5,159 bases of DNA from contig WVXJ01000125.1 in assembly GCA_011773575.1 (NCBI GenBank), positions 2,750-7,908 on the forward strand. The letters are read 5' to 3'. Every line of letters starts with the position of its first letter. Position 1 is the first letter of the stretch. Under the pieces are notes generated by a model. That model did not search any database and was not told the DNA's origin. It saw only the letters and a list, made by a program, of their open reading frames with translations. Below, one piece after another: positions 1 through 4,659 of this stretch. This DNA is from Armatimonadota bacterium (GTDB lineage Bacteria; Armatimonadota; Hebobacteria; Hebobacterales; WVXJ01). A program made the translations under genes and the position numbers.

Positions 1-180
1 CCCAACTCAAGCGGCCATGCCCAGGGTGACGAACACATCACCGTCAAGATAACCGTCCCCACCCGGCTCACCGCCCAACAGAGGGAACTGCTGCGCCAGT
101 TCGCTGAAACCAAAGGCGAGGTCGCCGAGGATGACAAGGGCCTGCTGGATCGCGTCAAAGATGCGCTCGGCGGAACCTGA
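1..180 (+). CDS. dnaJ: Chaperone protein DnaJ, C-terminal fragment
   Basis: The frame is open from the first base and ends at TGA 178-180, giving the last 59 residues of a protein whose start lies outside the window. The segment reading GDEHITVKITVPTRLTAQQ, followed by RELLRQFAE, matches the end of the second C-terminal beta-sandwich domain of type I DnaJ, where the pattern GDxxVxVxVxxPxxLxxxQxxLLxxF is standard. In the family this protein is the Hsp40 co-chaperone that delivers unfolded substrates to DnaK and stimulates its ATPase in the cytoplasm. The J-domain and zinc-finger region are not visible. The tail after the conserved helix (ETKGEVAEDDKGLLDRVKDA) is acidic and of normal length. 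The gene converges with the membrane glycosyltransferase downstream. Identity rests on this C-terminal signature only; a CbpA-type DnaJ paralogue is possible. Confidence 0.85.
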   Translation, partial: PNSSGHAQGDEHITVKITVPTRLTAQQRELLRQFAETKGEVAEDDKGLLDRVKDALGGT

Positions 181-268
181 TGAAGGGCGCGCACTCTCCT
201 CAAACCTCCCAACCAACAGACTCCTCCTGACACTTTTCTTCTGCAGTCCGGCCGGCGGCCAATCCGGA
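181..268. other. Convergent intergenic region, no clear terminator
   Basis: These 88 bases separate the stop codons of dnaJ and the glycosyltransferase. GC-rich self-complementary pieces are present: TCCGG (263-267) with CCGGA (274-278), and GGCC/GGCC around 250-260. None is followed by a T-run on either strand, so I cannot call an intrinsic terminator. Termination may be Rho-dependent or use a weak structure here. Confidence 0.4.
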
Positions 269-1828
269 TTACTCCGGAGCCGCGCTGAAGTGATTCTCAG
301 CCGCCTTCACCAGCCGGTAACCGCCCTTCCATCGTGCAACCTCTTCACCGGCGGAGAGAGCGAAATAGAAGATGGGCACCTCTACGGGCAAAGACTCTCT
401 CTTGACTGATTCTCGGCTGCCGTTCACGGAAAGCAGTTGACTGTCGAAGAGGATTACCCAGCGGGCGCGCTCCTGTGGAGGCCGGTCGGGTCCGAATCTC
501 TGCTCGCCGGGAGTCCAGAAGACATTGATTACGCGGTAGTCTGATAGATAATAATGGGCGGCATTTGCCATATCGCTGGCGAAAACCACCGTTTCTTGGG
601 GAGAGAAGCCGCGCACAAACTCCAGCCGCTCATGGATGATGCGGTTCTTCGCCTGGATGATGGGCCAGGTAAACCCGCTGTCACCCATAGTGAAGGTGGT
701 GACATGATGAGCCAAGATCCCCACGAGAAAAATACCCAGGATCGCCTGTGATCGGCCCAGGAAGCGCAGCCCACTGGAGGGGGGCAGAATCCTTCCCAAT
801 ACGGCAGCGCAGTCCTCTGCCGCGAGGAAGATACCGGCGGCGGCCAGCAAACAGATCCCGGGAAGGAATATCAACAAATATCCCGGCATGGTGAGGTGAG
901 CGAAAAGCCGAAGCAGGAAAGCAGGAAGAATCCAGCAGGCAAAGAAAATCCGGACACCGCTTTGCACCCGCAAGGAAGAGGGCTTTCGCAGGATCCATCT
1001 TCTTGCCAACAGCCAGATAAGCCCGGCCAGAGCCCAGCCAAATGTGAGATAAAACCACAGCCCCATCATTCGTGCAGCGCTCACCGTTCCCGCCAGGCTC
1101 CCCAAATGTCCCTCACTTAACAGGCCGCCGCCGTAGTTTCTAACCAGGGAGAAATAGGCCGCCATCCCTCCGGCGGATGCAGCGTTGGGTACCAGCCAAC
1201 TCAAGGAGGAAATCACAACCAGCCCCAGACCGAGGACAGCGCGCCAGACCCCGAACCTCCAAAAGGCAAGAAGCCACAGCGGAAGAAGTTGGGGGATGAG
1301 CCAAGGCCTGATGCCTCCGGCAACTCCCAGCGCCACACACAGCAGATAGGCTCCACCCTTGGAGCCTCGATATGTCCGCCAGGCCAGCAGAGCCACCAGT
1401 GCGGAAAAGGCTCCTTCCGCGGCATAGGTGAGGGCGATCTCGTGATAGAACCAGATCATAGGCCCCAGAAGGTAGAAGAGAGCGCCGATGACGCCTACGC
1501 CGGCCCCGAATATCCGCCGGCCCAGTCGGTAGATGCAGATCCCAGCCAGCGCTCCGGAGAGGATCCCCACCCAGATGAGGCCCTGGTTCACGTCTTGCGT
1601 GAGATGCGCCAGTAACCGCCCCAGGAGCACGTAAAGGATGTAGCCGGGAGGGTGTGGCACCCCGGCGCTGAGGTCATAGTTGACCACGGCGCGGGCGAAG
1701 AGGAAAGAGTCGTGATCATACAGCAGCGGGCTCGCAAAAGCCGCCCGTGAGCCGACTGCCAAGAGGATCAGCCCTATATCAACTAACCAGCCCGGACGGT
1801 ATCGCACAGGGTTCATCTCCAAGGACAC
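269..1828 (-). CDS. Polytopic GT-C-like glycosyltransferase (GT39/DUF2723-like membrane protein)
   Basis: This 519-residue integral membrane protein has about ten hydrophobic segments between residues 14 and 380, then a soluble C-terminal domain of about 135 residues. An acidic motif YDHDSFLFA (37-45) follows the first membrane helix, and PHPPGY (58-63) comes shortly after. This arrangement is typical of GT-C fold enzymes and DUF2723-type proteins, which transfer sugars from polyprenyl-phosphate donors on the outer face of the membrane; the acidic residues in the first loop are the usual catalytic/metal site. The acceptor and donor cannot be read from sequence. The start is uncertain. GTG 1828 is the longest option (a TAG lies two codons upstream) but has no good Shine-Dalgarno. 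ATG 1816 has GGAG directly abutting it. GTG 1807 has GGAG (1817-1820) at a proper 9-base spacing and would give 512 residues beginning MRYRPGW. The gene stands alone and converges with dnaJ. Confidence 0.8.
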   Translation of the reverse strand: MSLEMNPVRYRPGWLVDIGLILLAVGSRAAFASPLLYDHDSFLFARAVVNYDLSAGVPHPPGYILYVLLGRLLAHLTQDVNQGLIWVGILSGALAGICIYRLGRRIFGAGVGVIGALFYLLGPMIWFYHEIALTYAAEGAFSALVALLAWRTYRGSKGGAYLLCVALGVAGGIRPWLIPQLLPLWLLAFWRFGVWRAVLGLGLVVISSLSWLVPNAASAGGMAAYFSLVRNYGGGLLSEGHLGSLAGTVSAARMMGLWFYLTFGWALAGLIWLLARRWILRKPSSLRVQSGVRIFFACWILPAFLLRLFAHLTMPGYLLIFLPGICLLAAAGIFLAAEDCAAVLGRILPPSSGLRFLGRSQAILGIFLVGILAHHVTTFTMGDSGFTWPIIQAKNRIIHERLEFVRGFSPQETVVFASDMANAAHYYLSDYRVINVFWTPGEQRFGPDRPPQERARWVILFDSQLLSVNGSRESVKRESLPVEVPIFYFALSAGEEVARWKGGYRLVKAAENHFSAAPE

Positions 1829-2090
1829 ATACTACATTCTGTTCTGTCTTCCAACTTCCTACCGCGAGCAGACCCTCCCACTACTTTCACGGACTGACGG
1901 TCTGTTTGAAACACCCGCTGACAATATAGGTTCAGGAGAATAAAAGACAAGAAAAACGAGATTCTTGTAAAGAGAATGACAGAACTTGAGAGTTTGTGAG
2001 CAACTTTAAGGTTGTTTTACTGTTTGACGCTCGAGGTTTTGCGGAATGACGAAGATAGGTATTTTCGCATAGAGCAGAGGAACCGAGAAA
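1829..2090. other. Divergent intergenic region between glycosyltransferase and zinc-ribbon genes
   Basis: There are no credible coding regions in these 262 bases, which are clearly more AT-rich than the flanking genes. The region holds the minus-strand promoter candidate at 1923-1950. For the plus-strand zinc-ribbon gene I found a -35-like TTGACG at 2024-2029 but no -10 at acceptable spacing (17 bases on is TGACGA), so its promoter is not identified; it may use an alternative sigma factor. An imperfect palindrome, CAACTTTAAGGTTG, lies at 2001-2014. Confidence 0.5.
1923..1950 (-). promoter_or_regulatory. Candidate sigma-70 promoter for the glycosyltransferase gene
   Basis: On the minus strand, TTGTCT (1945-1950) and TATATT (1923-1928) are separated by 16 bases. 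They match the -35 and -10 consensus at 4/6 and 5/6 positions. The predicted start near 1916 leaves a leader of about 90-110 bases before the possible start codons. The site lies in an AT-rich stretch unlike the surrounding genes. It is a pattern match only. Confidence 0.45.
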
Positions 2091-2315
2091 ATGACGATTA
2101 CCAGAGTGGTATGCAGCAAGTGCGGCAAACCGCTGGATAGAATACCCTCCTTTCTTGCAGAAGGAGAAGGGGCAAAACTGTTTCAGTGTGACGAGTGTTT
2201 CTATCCCGGCTGTGTGGCGCCTCGCCGGACGCGGGGGCGCGCGGTGAACATCAGGCGGGACTTGGAATCGCTGCTGGATGACCCGAACCGGGAACTGGAA
2301 CGCGCAGGACGCTGA
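2091..2315 (+). CDS. Small zinc-ribbon protein of unknown function
   Basis: This is a 74-residue hydrophilic protein. It has two CxxC knuckles, CSKC (residues 8-11) and CDEC (33-36), 21 residues apart, and a fifth cysteine at 41. This is the layout of a treble-clef or rubredoxin-like zinc ribbon that binds one zinc ion with four cysteines. The second half is basic (PRRTRGRAVNIRR, 44-56) and then becomes a charged, probably helical tail, so nucleic-acid or protein binding is possible but not shown. ATG 2091 is preceded by AGAGG (2076-2080) at 10 bases, and no other start is needed. The gene is monocistronic and converges with the sigma-like gene. I do not recognise a named family. Cysteine spacing and the ribosome binding site support a real gene. 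Confidence 0.75.
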   Translation: MTITRVVCSKCGKPLDRIPSFLAEGEGAKLFQCDECFYPGCVAPRRTRGRAVNIRRDLESLLDDPNRELERAGR

Positions 2316-2408
2316 ACGCGCCTGTTTTTCAAATACAGGGCCGGTTCCGGTAAGATCTTGTTCTGGAAAGTCCGTTCCGGGCGGGTGGAGTGCGGGTTGC
2401 CTTTGTCT
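2316..2408. other. Convergent intergenic region with weak hairpins
   Basis: These 93 bases separate the stops of the zinc-ribbon and sigma-like genes. CCTGT (2321-2325) can pair with ACAGG (2335-2339) across a 9-base loop, and a second weak stem pairs TTCCGG with CTGGAA near 2345-2370. Neither is followed by a run of T on either strand, so a bidirectional intrinsic terminator is not convincing. Confidence 0.3.
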
Positions 2409-2957
2409 TCAGGCGGCTTGCTGTTGGATCAACAGGCGGCGAAGTTTGTCAATCGCGCGTGATCGCTGCGCGTAAACACAGCCCACGCGAACTTTGCGCT
2501 TGCGGGCGATCTCCCGAATACTTCGCCCCGAAAGGAGCCCCTCCATTACCAGCCGTTCCGCACGGCTCAGATGCGGCAGCAGCCGCATCACCCGATCTTT
2601 CTGCTGCTTGAAGTTGAGACCTTCGAGCAGTTGGTCCTCAAAGTGTCCGTCACCACTATCGGTGAAGTCGTCCAAGGGGAGAATGGCTTTAGTATGTTCC
2701 GCCGCCTCACCCCGGTCATGCAGATAGCCCGGTACTCTTATGAGACAGTACTTGTCTCTTAACCAGTGACGGATGGCGCCAATGGCGGTCTTCACCAGGT
2801 AGGCCTGGCACTCCCGAGTGGCACGCATCTCGGCAGCCTCCCATACTGCCGCCTGTGCCTCTTGAAAGAGATCGCGGGCGGTGTCCCGGTCTACTCCCAG
2901 AGTCCGAATGTAGTTCCATATCTGCTGAGAGACTATTGCATTCATTGCTGCGGTCAT
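2409..2957 (-). CDS. Small sigma-70-family RNA polymerase sigma factor
   Basis: This 182-residue protein has two recognisable sigma regions. Residues about 24-81 resemble regions 2 to 3.0: DLFQEAQAAVWEAAE (29-43) recalls the DLxQEGxxGLxxA core-binding helix, and GAIRHWLRD followed by IRVPGYLHD (60-81) recalls the GxIxxxLRD and IRVPR signature of SigB/SigF-type factors. Residues about 124-176 form a region 4 helix-turn-helix (LPHLSRAERLVMEGLLSGRSIREIARKRKV in part) that would contact the -35 element. Region 3 is replaced by an acidic linker (82-120). The family directs RNA polymerase to specific promoters. ATG 2957 is chosen because AGGAG (2969-2973) lies 11 bases upstream; ATG 2945 would be 23 bases away. 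The gene is transcribed away from rpmE, probably from the promoter at 3308-3336. No obvious anti-sigma gene adjoins it. The specific target regulon is unknown. Confidence 0.75.
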   Translation of the reverse strand: MTAAMNAIVSQQIWNYIRTLGVDRDTARDLFQEAQAAVWEAAEMRATRECQAYLVKTAIGAIRHWLRDKYCLIRVPGYLHDRGEAAEHTKAILPLDDFTDSGDGHFEDQLLEGLNFKQQKDRVMRLLPHLSRAERLVMEGLLSGRSIREIARKRKVRVGCVYAQRSRAIDKLRRLLIQQQAA

Positions 2958-2960
2958 GGC

Positions 2961-2991
2961 TGTGATGTCTCCTGTGATAACAGGGTGTGAT
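2961..2991 (-). promoter_or_regulatory. Triple ATCACA repeat and small hairpin over the sigma gene ribosome binding site
   Basis: On the minus strand the hexamer ATCACA occurs three times immediately before the start codon (2986-2991, 2973-2978, 2961-2966), with periods of 13 and 12 bases. The middle copy overlaps the Shine-Dalgarno AGGAG (2969-2973). It also forms part of the perfect inverted repeat CCTGT-N4-ACAGG (2971-2984), whose hairpin would partly hide the ribosome binding site. A translational control element or a tandem protein-binding site is plausible; this is inference from the repeats. Confidence 0.4.
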
Positions 2992-3132
2992 GGATGTCTA
3001 TTTCTCGCTTCTGGACATTACCCGAAGCGCAGGATTATGTAGTCTGATTCTTACGCTGACTCTTACCAAACCTCTCTTTCGGCCCCTTCATCCTACAAGC
3101 AAAACGAACCTTGAATGATCTGTAAAGGTATC

Positions 3133-3282
3133 TCATTGCGCCGAGGGCCTTACAACAAACGGCGCAATGGAAACCAAGAGAAAGGGGAATAGCGCGCGGA
3201 ATTCGGAAGCAAATAATGGCCCGCGCCGCATTGGCACAGAATAAGAAGAAACGGGAACTTGACTTCGAATAGGCTGCATCAT
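3133..3282 (-). CDS. Candidate small ORF, 49 residues, upstream of the sigma gene
   Basis: The ORF starts at ATG 3282 (a second ATG follows at 3279) and ends at TGA 3133. Three things support it. A GGAG Shine-Dalgarno (3289-3292) lies exactly 6 bases before the first ATG. A near-consensus promoter places transcription start about 20 bases upstream. An operator-like inverted repeat surrounds that promoter. The product has a polar N-terminal half with Arg-Arg at 19-20 and a hydrophobic stretch at about 28-44 (FRALFPFLLVSIAPFVV), which could be a short membrane segment. I recognise no family. It may be a functional small protein, a leader peptide controlling the sigma gene 175 bases downstream, or a chance ORF. 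A longer reading of the same frame from 3426 would begin upstream of the promoter and is unlikely. Confidence 0.4.
   Translation of the reverse strand: MMQPIRSQVPVSSYSVPMRRGPLFASEFRALFPFLLVSIAPFVVRPSAQ
3134..3169 (-). repeat. 10-bp perfect hairpin at the end of the small ORF
   Basis: CATTGCGCCG (3134-3143) and CGGCGCAATG (3160-3169) are perfect inverted repeats around a 16-base loop, and a G-T pair can extend the stem by one. In the predicted minus-strand transcript the 3' arm overlaps the stop codon of the small ORF (3133-3135). No T-run follows on either strand, so it is not a standard intrinsic terminator. It could be an attenuator-like or mRNA-stabilising structure within the leader of the sigma gene. 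Confidence 0.5.
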
Positions 3283-3291
3283 ACCCGTCTC

Positions 3292-3324
3292 CAATCGTGT
3301 GCTGCGAAGTATACCACACGATTG
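3292..3324. promoter_or_regulatory. Operator-like 10-bp inverted repeat spanning the minus-strand promoter
   Basis: CAATCGTGTG (3292-3301) and CACACGATTG (3315-3324) form a perfect 10-bp inverted repeat with a 13-base spacer. The half-site centres are 23 bp apart, about two helical turns, which suits a dimeric regulator binding one DNA face. One arm lies between -35 and -10 and the other covers the predicted transcription start, so binding should block polymerase. It does not match CIRCE or the LexA box as I know them; the regulator is unknown. Confidence 0.6.
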
Positions 3325-3336
3325 CGAACTTGACAA
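3308..3336 (-). promoter_or_regulatory. Strong sigma-70 promoter reading toward the small ORF and sigma gene
   Basis: On the minus strand, TTGTCA (3331-3336) and TATACT (3308-3313) are separated by exactly 17 bases, each matching consensus at 5/6 positions. The predicted start is at about 3301-3302, giving a leader of about 19 bases to ATG 3282 and about 345 bases to the sigma gene start. The -35 region is palindromic, so TTGACA also reads on the plus strand (3330-3335), but no -10 follows at 16-18 bases on that side. Confidence 0.7.
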
Positions 3337-3377
3337 CCCCAAAATCGCAGCCGATCGAAAAAAATTTTTACACTTCA

Positions 3378-3402
3378 ATTTCGCCTCATTCAGGGGCGAA
3401 AT
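3378..3402. repeat. Dyad (8-bp perfect arms) upstream of the rpmE promoter
   Basis: ATTTCGCC (3378-3385) and GGCGAAAT (3395-3402) are perfect inverted repeats. Two further pairs, T-G and C-G, can close the loop to five bases. The dyad is about 18 bases upstream of the rpmE -35 and downstream of an A/T tract (3357-3370). It could be an activator or repressor site, or a hairpin in a longer leader if transcription also starts further upstream. No T-run directly follows on either strand. Confidence 0.45.
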
Positions 3403-3419
3403 CAGCAACATAGACGGGT

Positions 3420-3448
3420 TTGACATCCCTGCTCAGCATGGCTATCAT
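3420..3448 (+). promoter_or_regulatory. Sigma-70 promoter of the rpmE operon
   Basis: A perfect -35 TTGACA (3420-3425) and a -10 TATCAT (3443-3448, 5/6) are separated by 17 bases. The predicted transcription start is near 3455, exactly where the Shine-Dalgarno GGGAG (3455-3459) begins, so the leader would be only about 11 bases. It should drive rpmE, the DUF1385 gene and prfA. Confidence 0.75.
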
Positions 3449-3465
3449 ATGGACGGGAGATGAAG

Positions 3466-3699
3466 ATGAAAGAGGGAATTCACCCAACTTATATACCGTG
3501 TCGAGTAGTCTGCGCTTGCGGAAATAACTTCCTGACTCGGGCGATCAAGCCGGAGATTCGGGTGGAGATATGTTCTCAGTGTCACCCATTCTACACCGGC
3601 CAACAAAAGATCGTTGACACCGAAGGTCGGGTTGAAAGATTCGTTCAGCGCTACGCGCGCTTTAAAGCAAAGGCCAAGAAGGCCGCCGAAGAGTCATAG
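3466..3699 (+). CDS. rpmE: 50S ribosomal protein L31, zinc-binding (C+) form
   Basis: This 77-residue protein begins MKEGIHPTY, matching the usual L31 start (MKxxIHPxY). Cysteines 16, 18, 36 and 39 form the C-x-C ... CxxC zinc site of the C+ type, and C(S/N)xCHPFYTG (36-45) is the family signature. An extra cysteine is at residue 12. L31 sits on the large subunit central protuberance and bridges to the small subunit; the C+ form carries zinc. The C-terminal tail (FKAKAKKAAEES) is basic, then acidic. ATG 3466 is preferred over the in-frame ATG 3460 because GGGAG (3455-3459) is 6 bases from the former and directly abuts the latter, and because the shorter N-terminus fits the family. It is first in an apparent operon with the DUF1385 gene and prfA. 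Confidence 0.95.
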   Translation: MKEGIHPTYIPCRVVCACGNNFLTRAIKPEIRVEICSQCHPFYTGQQKIVDTEGRVERFVQRYARFKAKAKKAAEES

Positions 3700-3728
3700 T
3701 ACGGCAAAAAGGCAAGTGAGGGCGGACT

Positions 3729-4640
3729 TTGGCCGACGAATTTCACTATGGTGGCCAGGCGATCATCGAAGGTGTGATGGTTCGCGGCAAGAAGACGGTA
3801 GCCTCAGCCGTCCGCCGGCCCGATGGCCGGATAGTAGTCCATACTGAACCCGCCAAATCTCTGGTCCAGTCCTACCGCTGGCTGCGTATTCCGTTCATAC
3901 GCGGCACACCGGCACTGATCGACGCGCTGAGAATAGGCTTCCGCGCTCTCATTCACTCCGCCAATGTGGCGATGGAGGCGGAAGGTGTCGAGCCCCCCTC
4001 TCGGCTTCACTATGCTTTGACATTCGTTGTCGCTTTGACCGTGGGGCTCGTTCTATTCGTGATCCTTCCCAGCCTCGCCCTGCAGCCGTTCTCTCACAAT
4101 CACTTTCTCATGAACCTGCTGGAGGGGCTGCTGAGACTGGTGATCTTTCTCGGCTACATATTGATCATCTCTCAGTGGGCGAATATAAGGAGGCTGTTTG
4201 AGTATCACGGCGCCGAACATATGGTCATAAACGCTTTCGAGGCAGGCCGGGAGACATCAGCCGAGGAGGCGAAGGATTTCAGGACCATACATGTGCGCTG
4301 CGGCAGTTCTTTCATGATGCTGGTCCTTTTCATAGCCATCCTGGTGCATGCGGTGGCGGGCTGGCCCGACTGGTATGTGCGGATTCCGCTGCGGCTCTTG
4401 TTTATTGTGCCGATAGCGGGAATCTCTTATGAGATAATGAAACTGGCGGCCTCGCCAAAGGCCTCCTGGCTCACCGCTGTGGTTACCGCGCCCGGCCTGT
4501 GGCTCCAGCGGTTGACCACCAGGCCGCCTGATAAGCATCAAATCGAAGTGGCCGTGGAGGCTCTGCAGGCTGTCTTGAAGAGCGAGCAGGAAGAGACGGA
4601 GCCGGAAGTGGAAACGGCCGAGGCGGCGGTAGAGGCCTAA
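3729..4640 (+). CDS. DUF1385 family membrane protein (YqhQ-like)
   Basis: This 303-residue protein has the family hallmarks: an N-terminal YGGQAIIEGVMVRG (7-20), the central YHGAEHMVINAFEAG (159-173), and HVRCGSSFM (188-196). Hydrophobic segments at about 97-118, 133-150, 196-211 and 221-237 indicate a polytopic membrane protein. The C-terminus from about 285 is an acidic, low-complexity tail. The family is widely conserved and often encoded next to prfA or translation genes, but its biochemical role is not established as far as I know; the conserved His/Glu residues suggest a metal site, which is inference. The start is TTG 3729, with GAGGG (3718-3722) 6 bases upstream; the conserved YGGQ motif begins only 6 residues later, leaving no room for a later start. 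The gap after rpmE is 29 bases, and prfA begins 19 bases after its stop. Confidence 0.9.
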   Translation: MADEFHYGGQAIIEGVMVRGKKTVASAVRRPDGRIVVHTEPAKSLVQSYRWLRIPFIRGTPALIDALRIGFRALIHSANVAMEAEGVEPPSRLHYALTFVVALTVGLVLFVILPSLALQPFSHNHFLMNLLEGLLRLVIFLGYILIISQWANIRRLFEYHGAEHMVINAFEAGRETSAEEAKDFRTIHVRCGSSFMMLVLFIAILVHAVAGWPDWYVRIPLRLLFIVPIAGISYEIMKLAASPKASWLTAVVTAPGLWLQRLTTRPPDKHQIEVAVEALQAVLKSEQEETEPEVETAEAAVEA

Positions 4641-4659
4641 GACCGGCAAGTGTAAGAAA

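Noticed and set aside
681..1058. 125-codon minus-strand ORF within the glycosyltransferase gene
   Set aside because: It is an alternative frame of a long, well-formed membrane protein gene and has no recognisable features of its own.
2024..2061. TTGACG followed by TAGGTA as a zinc-ribbon gene promoter
   Set aside because: The spacing between the two hexamers is 26 bases, too long for a sigma-70 promoter, and the hexamer at 17 bases is a poor -10.
2321..2339. CCTGT-N9-ACAGG hairpin after the zinc-ribbon gene, with the same arms as the dyad at 2971-2984
   Set aside because: Five-base arms with different loop lengths recur easily by chance, and no T-run follows, so neither a terminator nor a shared motif can be supported.
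2494..2727. Plus-strand ORFs opposite the sigma-like gene
   Set aside because: They are shadows of the minus-strand sigma frame, which carries recognisable region 2 and region 4 motifs and a Shine-Dalgarno.
3133..3300. Possible 6S-like or other structured non-coding RNA upstream of the sigma gene
   Set aside because: One strong hairpin (3134-3169) and a weaker GCGCGG/CCGCGC pairing (3194-3199, 3221-3226) exist, but I found no long closing stem or central bubble as in 6S RNA. A covariance-model search would decide.
3035..3319. 94-codon minus-strand ORF between the sigma gene and rpmE
   Set aside because: It would start upstream of the predicted transcription start, inside the promoter -35/-10 spacer, has no Shine-Dalgarno, and its product is compositionally odd with no recognisable motif. 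The overlapping frame starting at ATG 3282 has better initiation signals.
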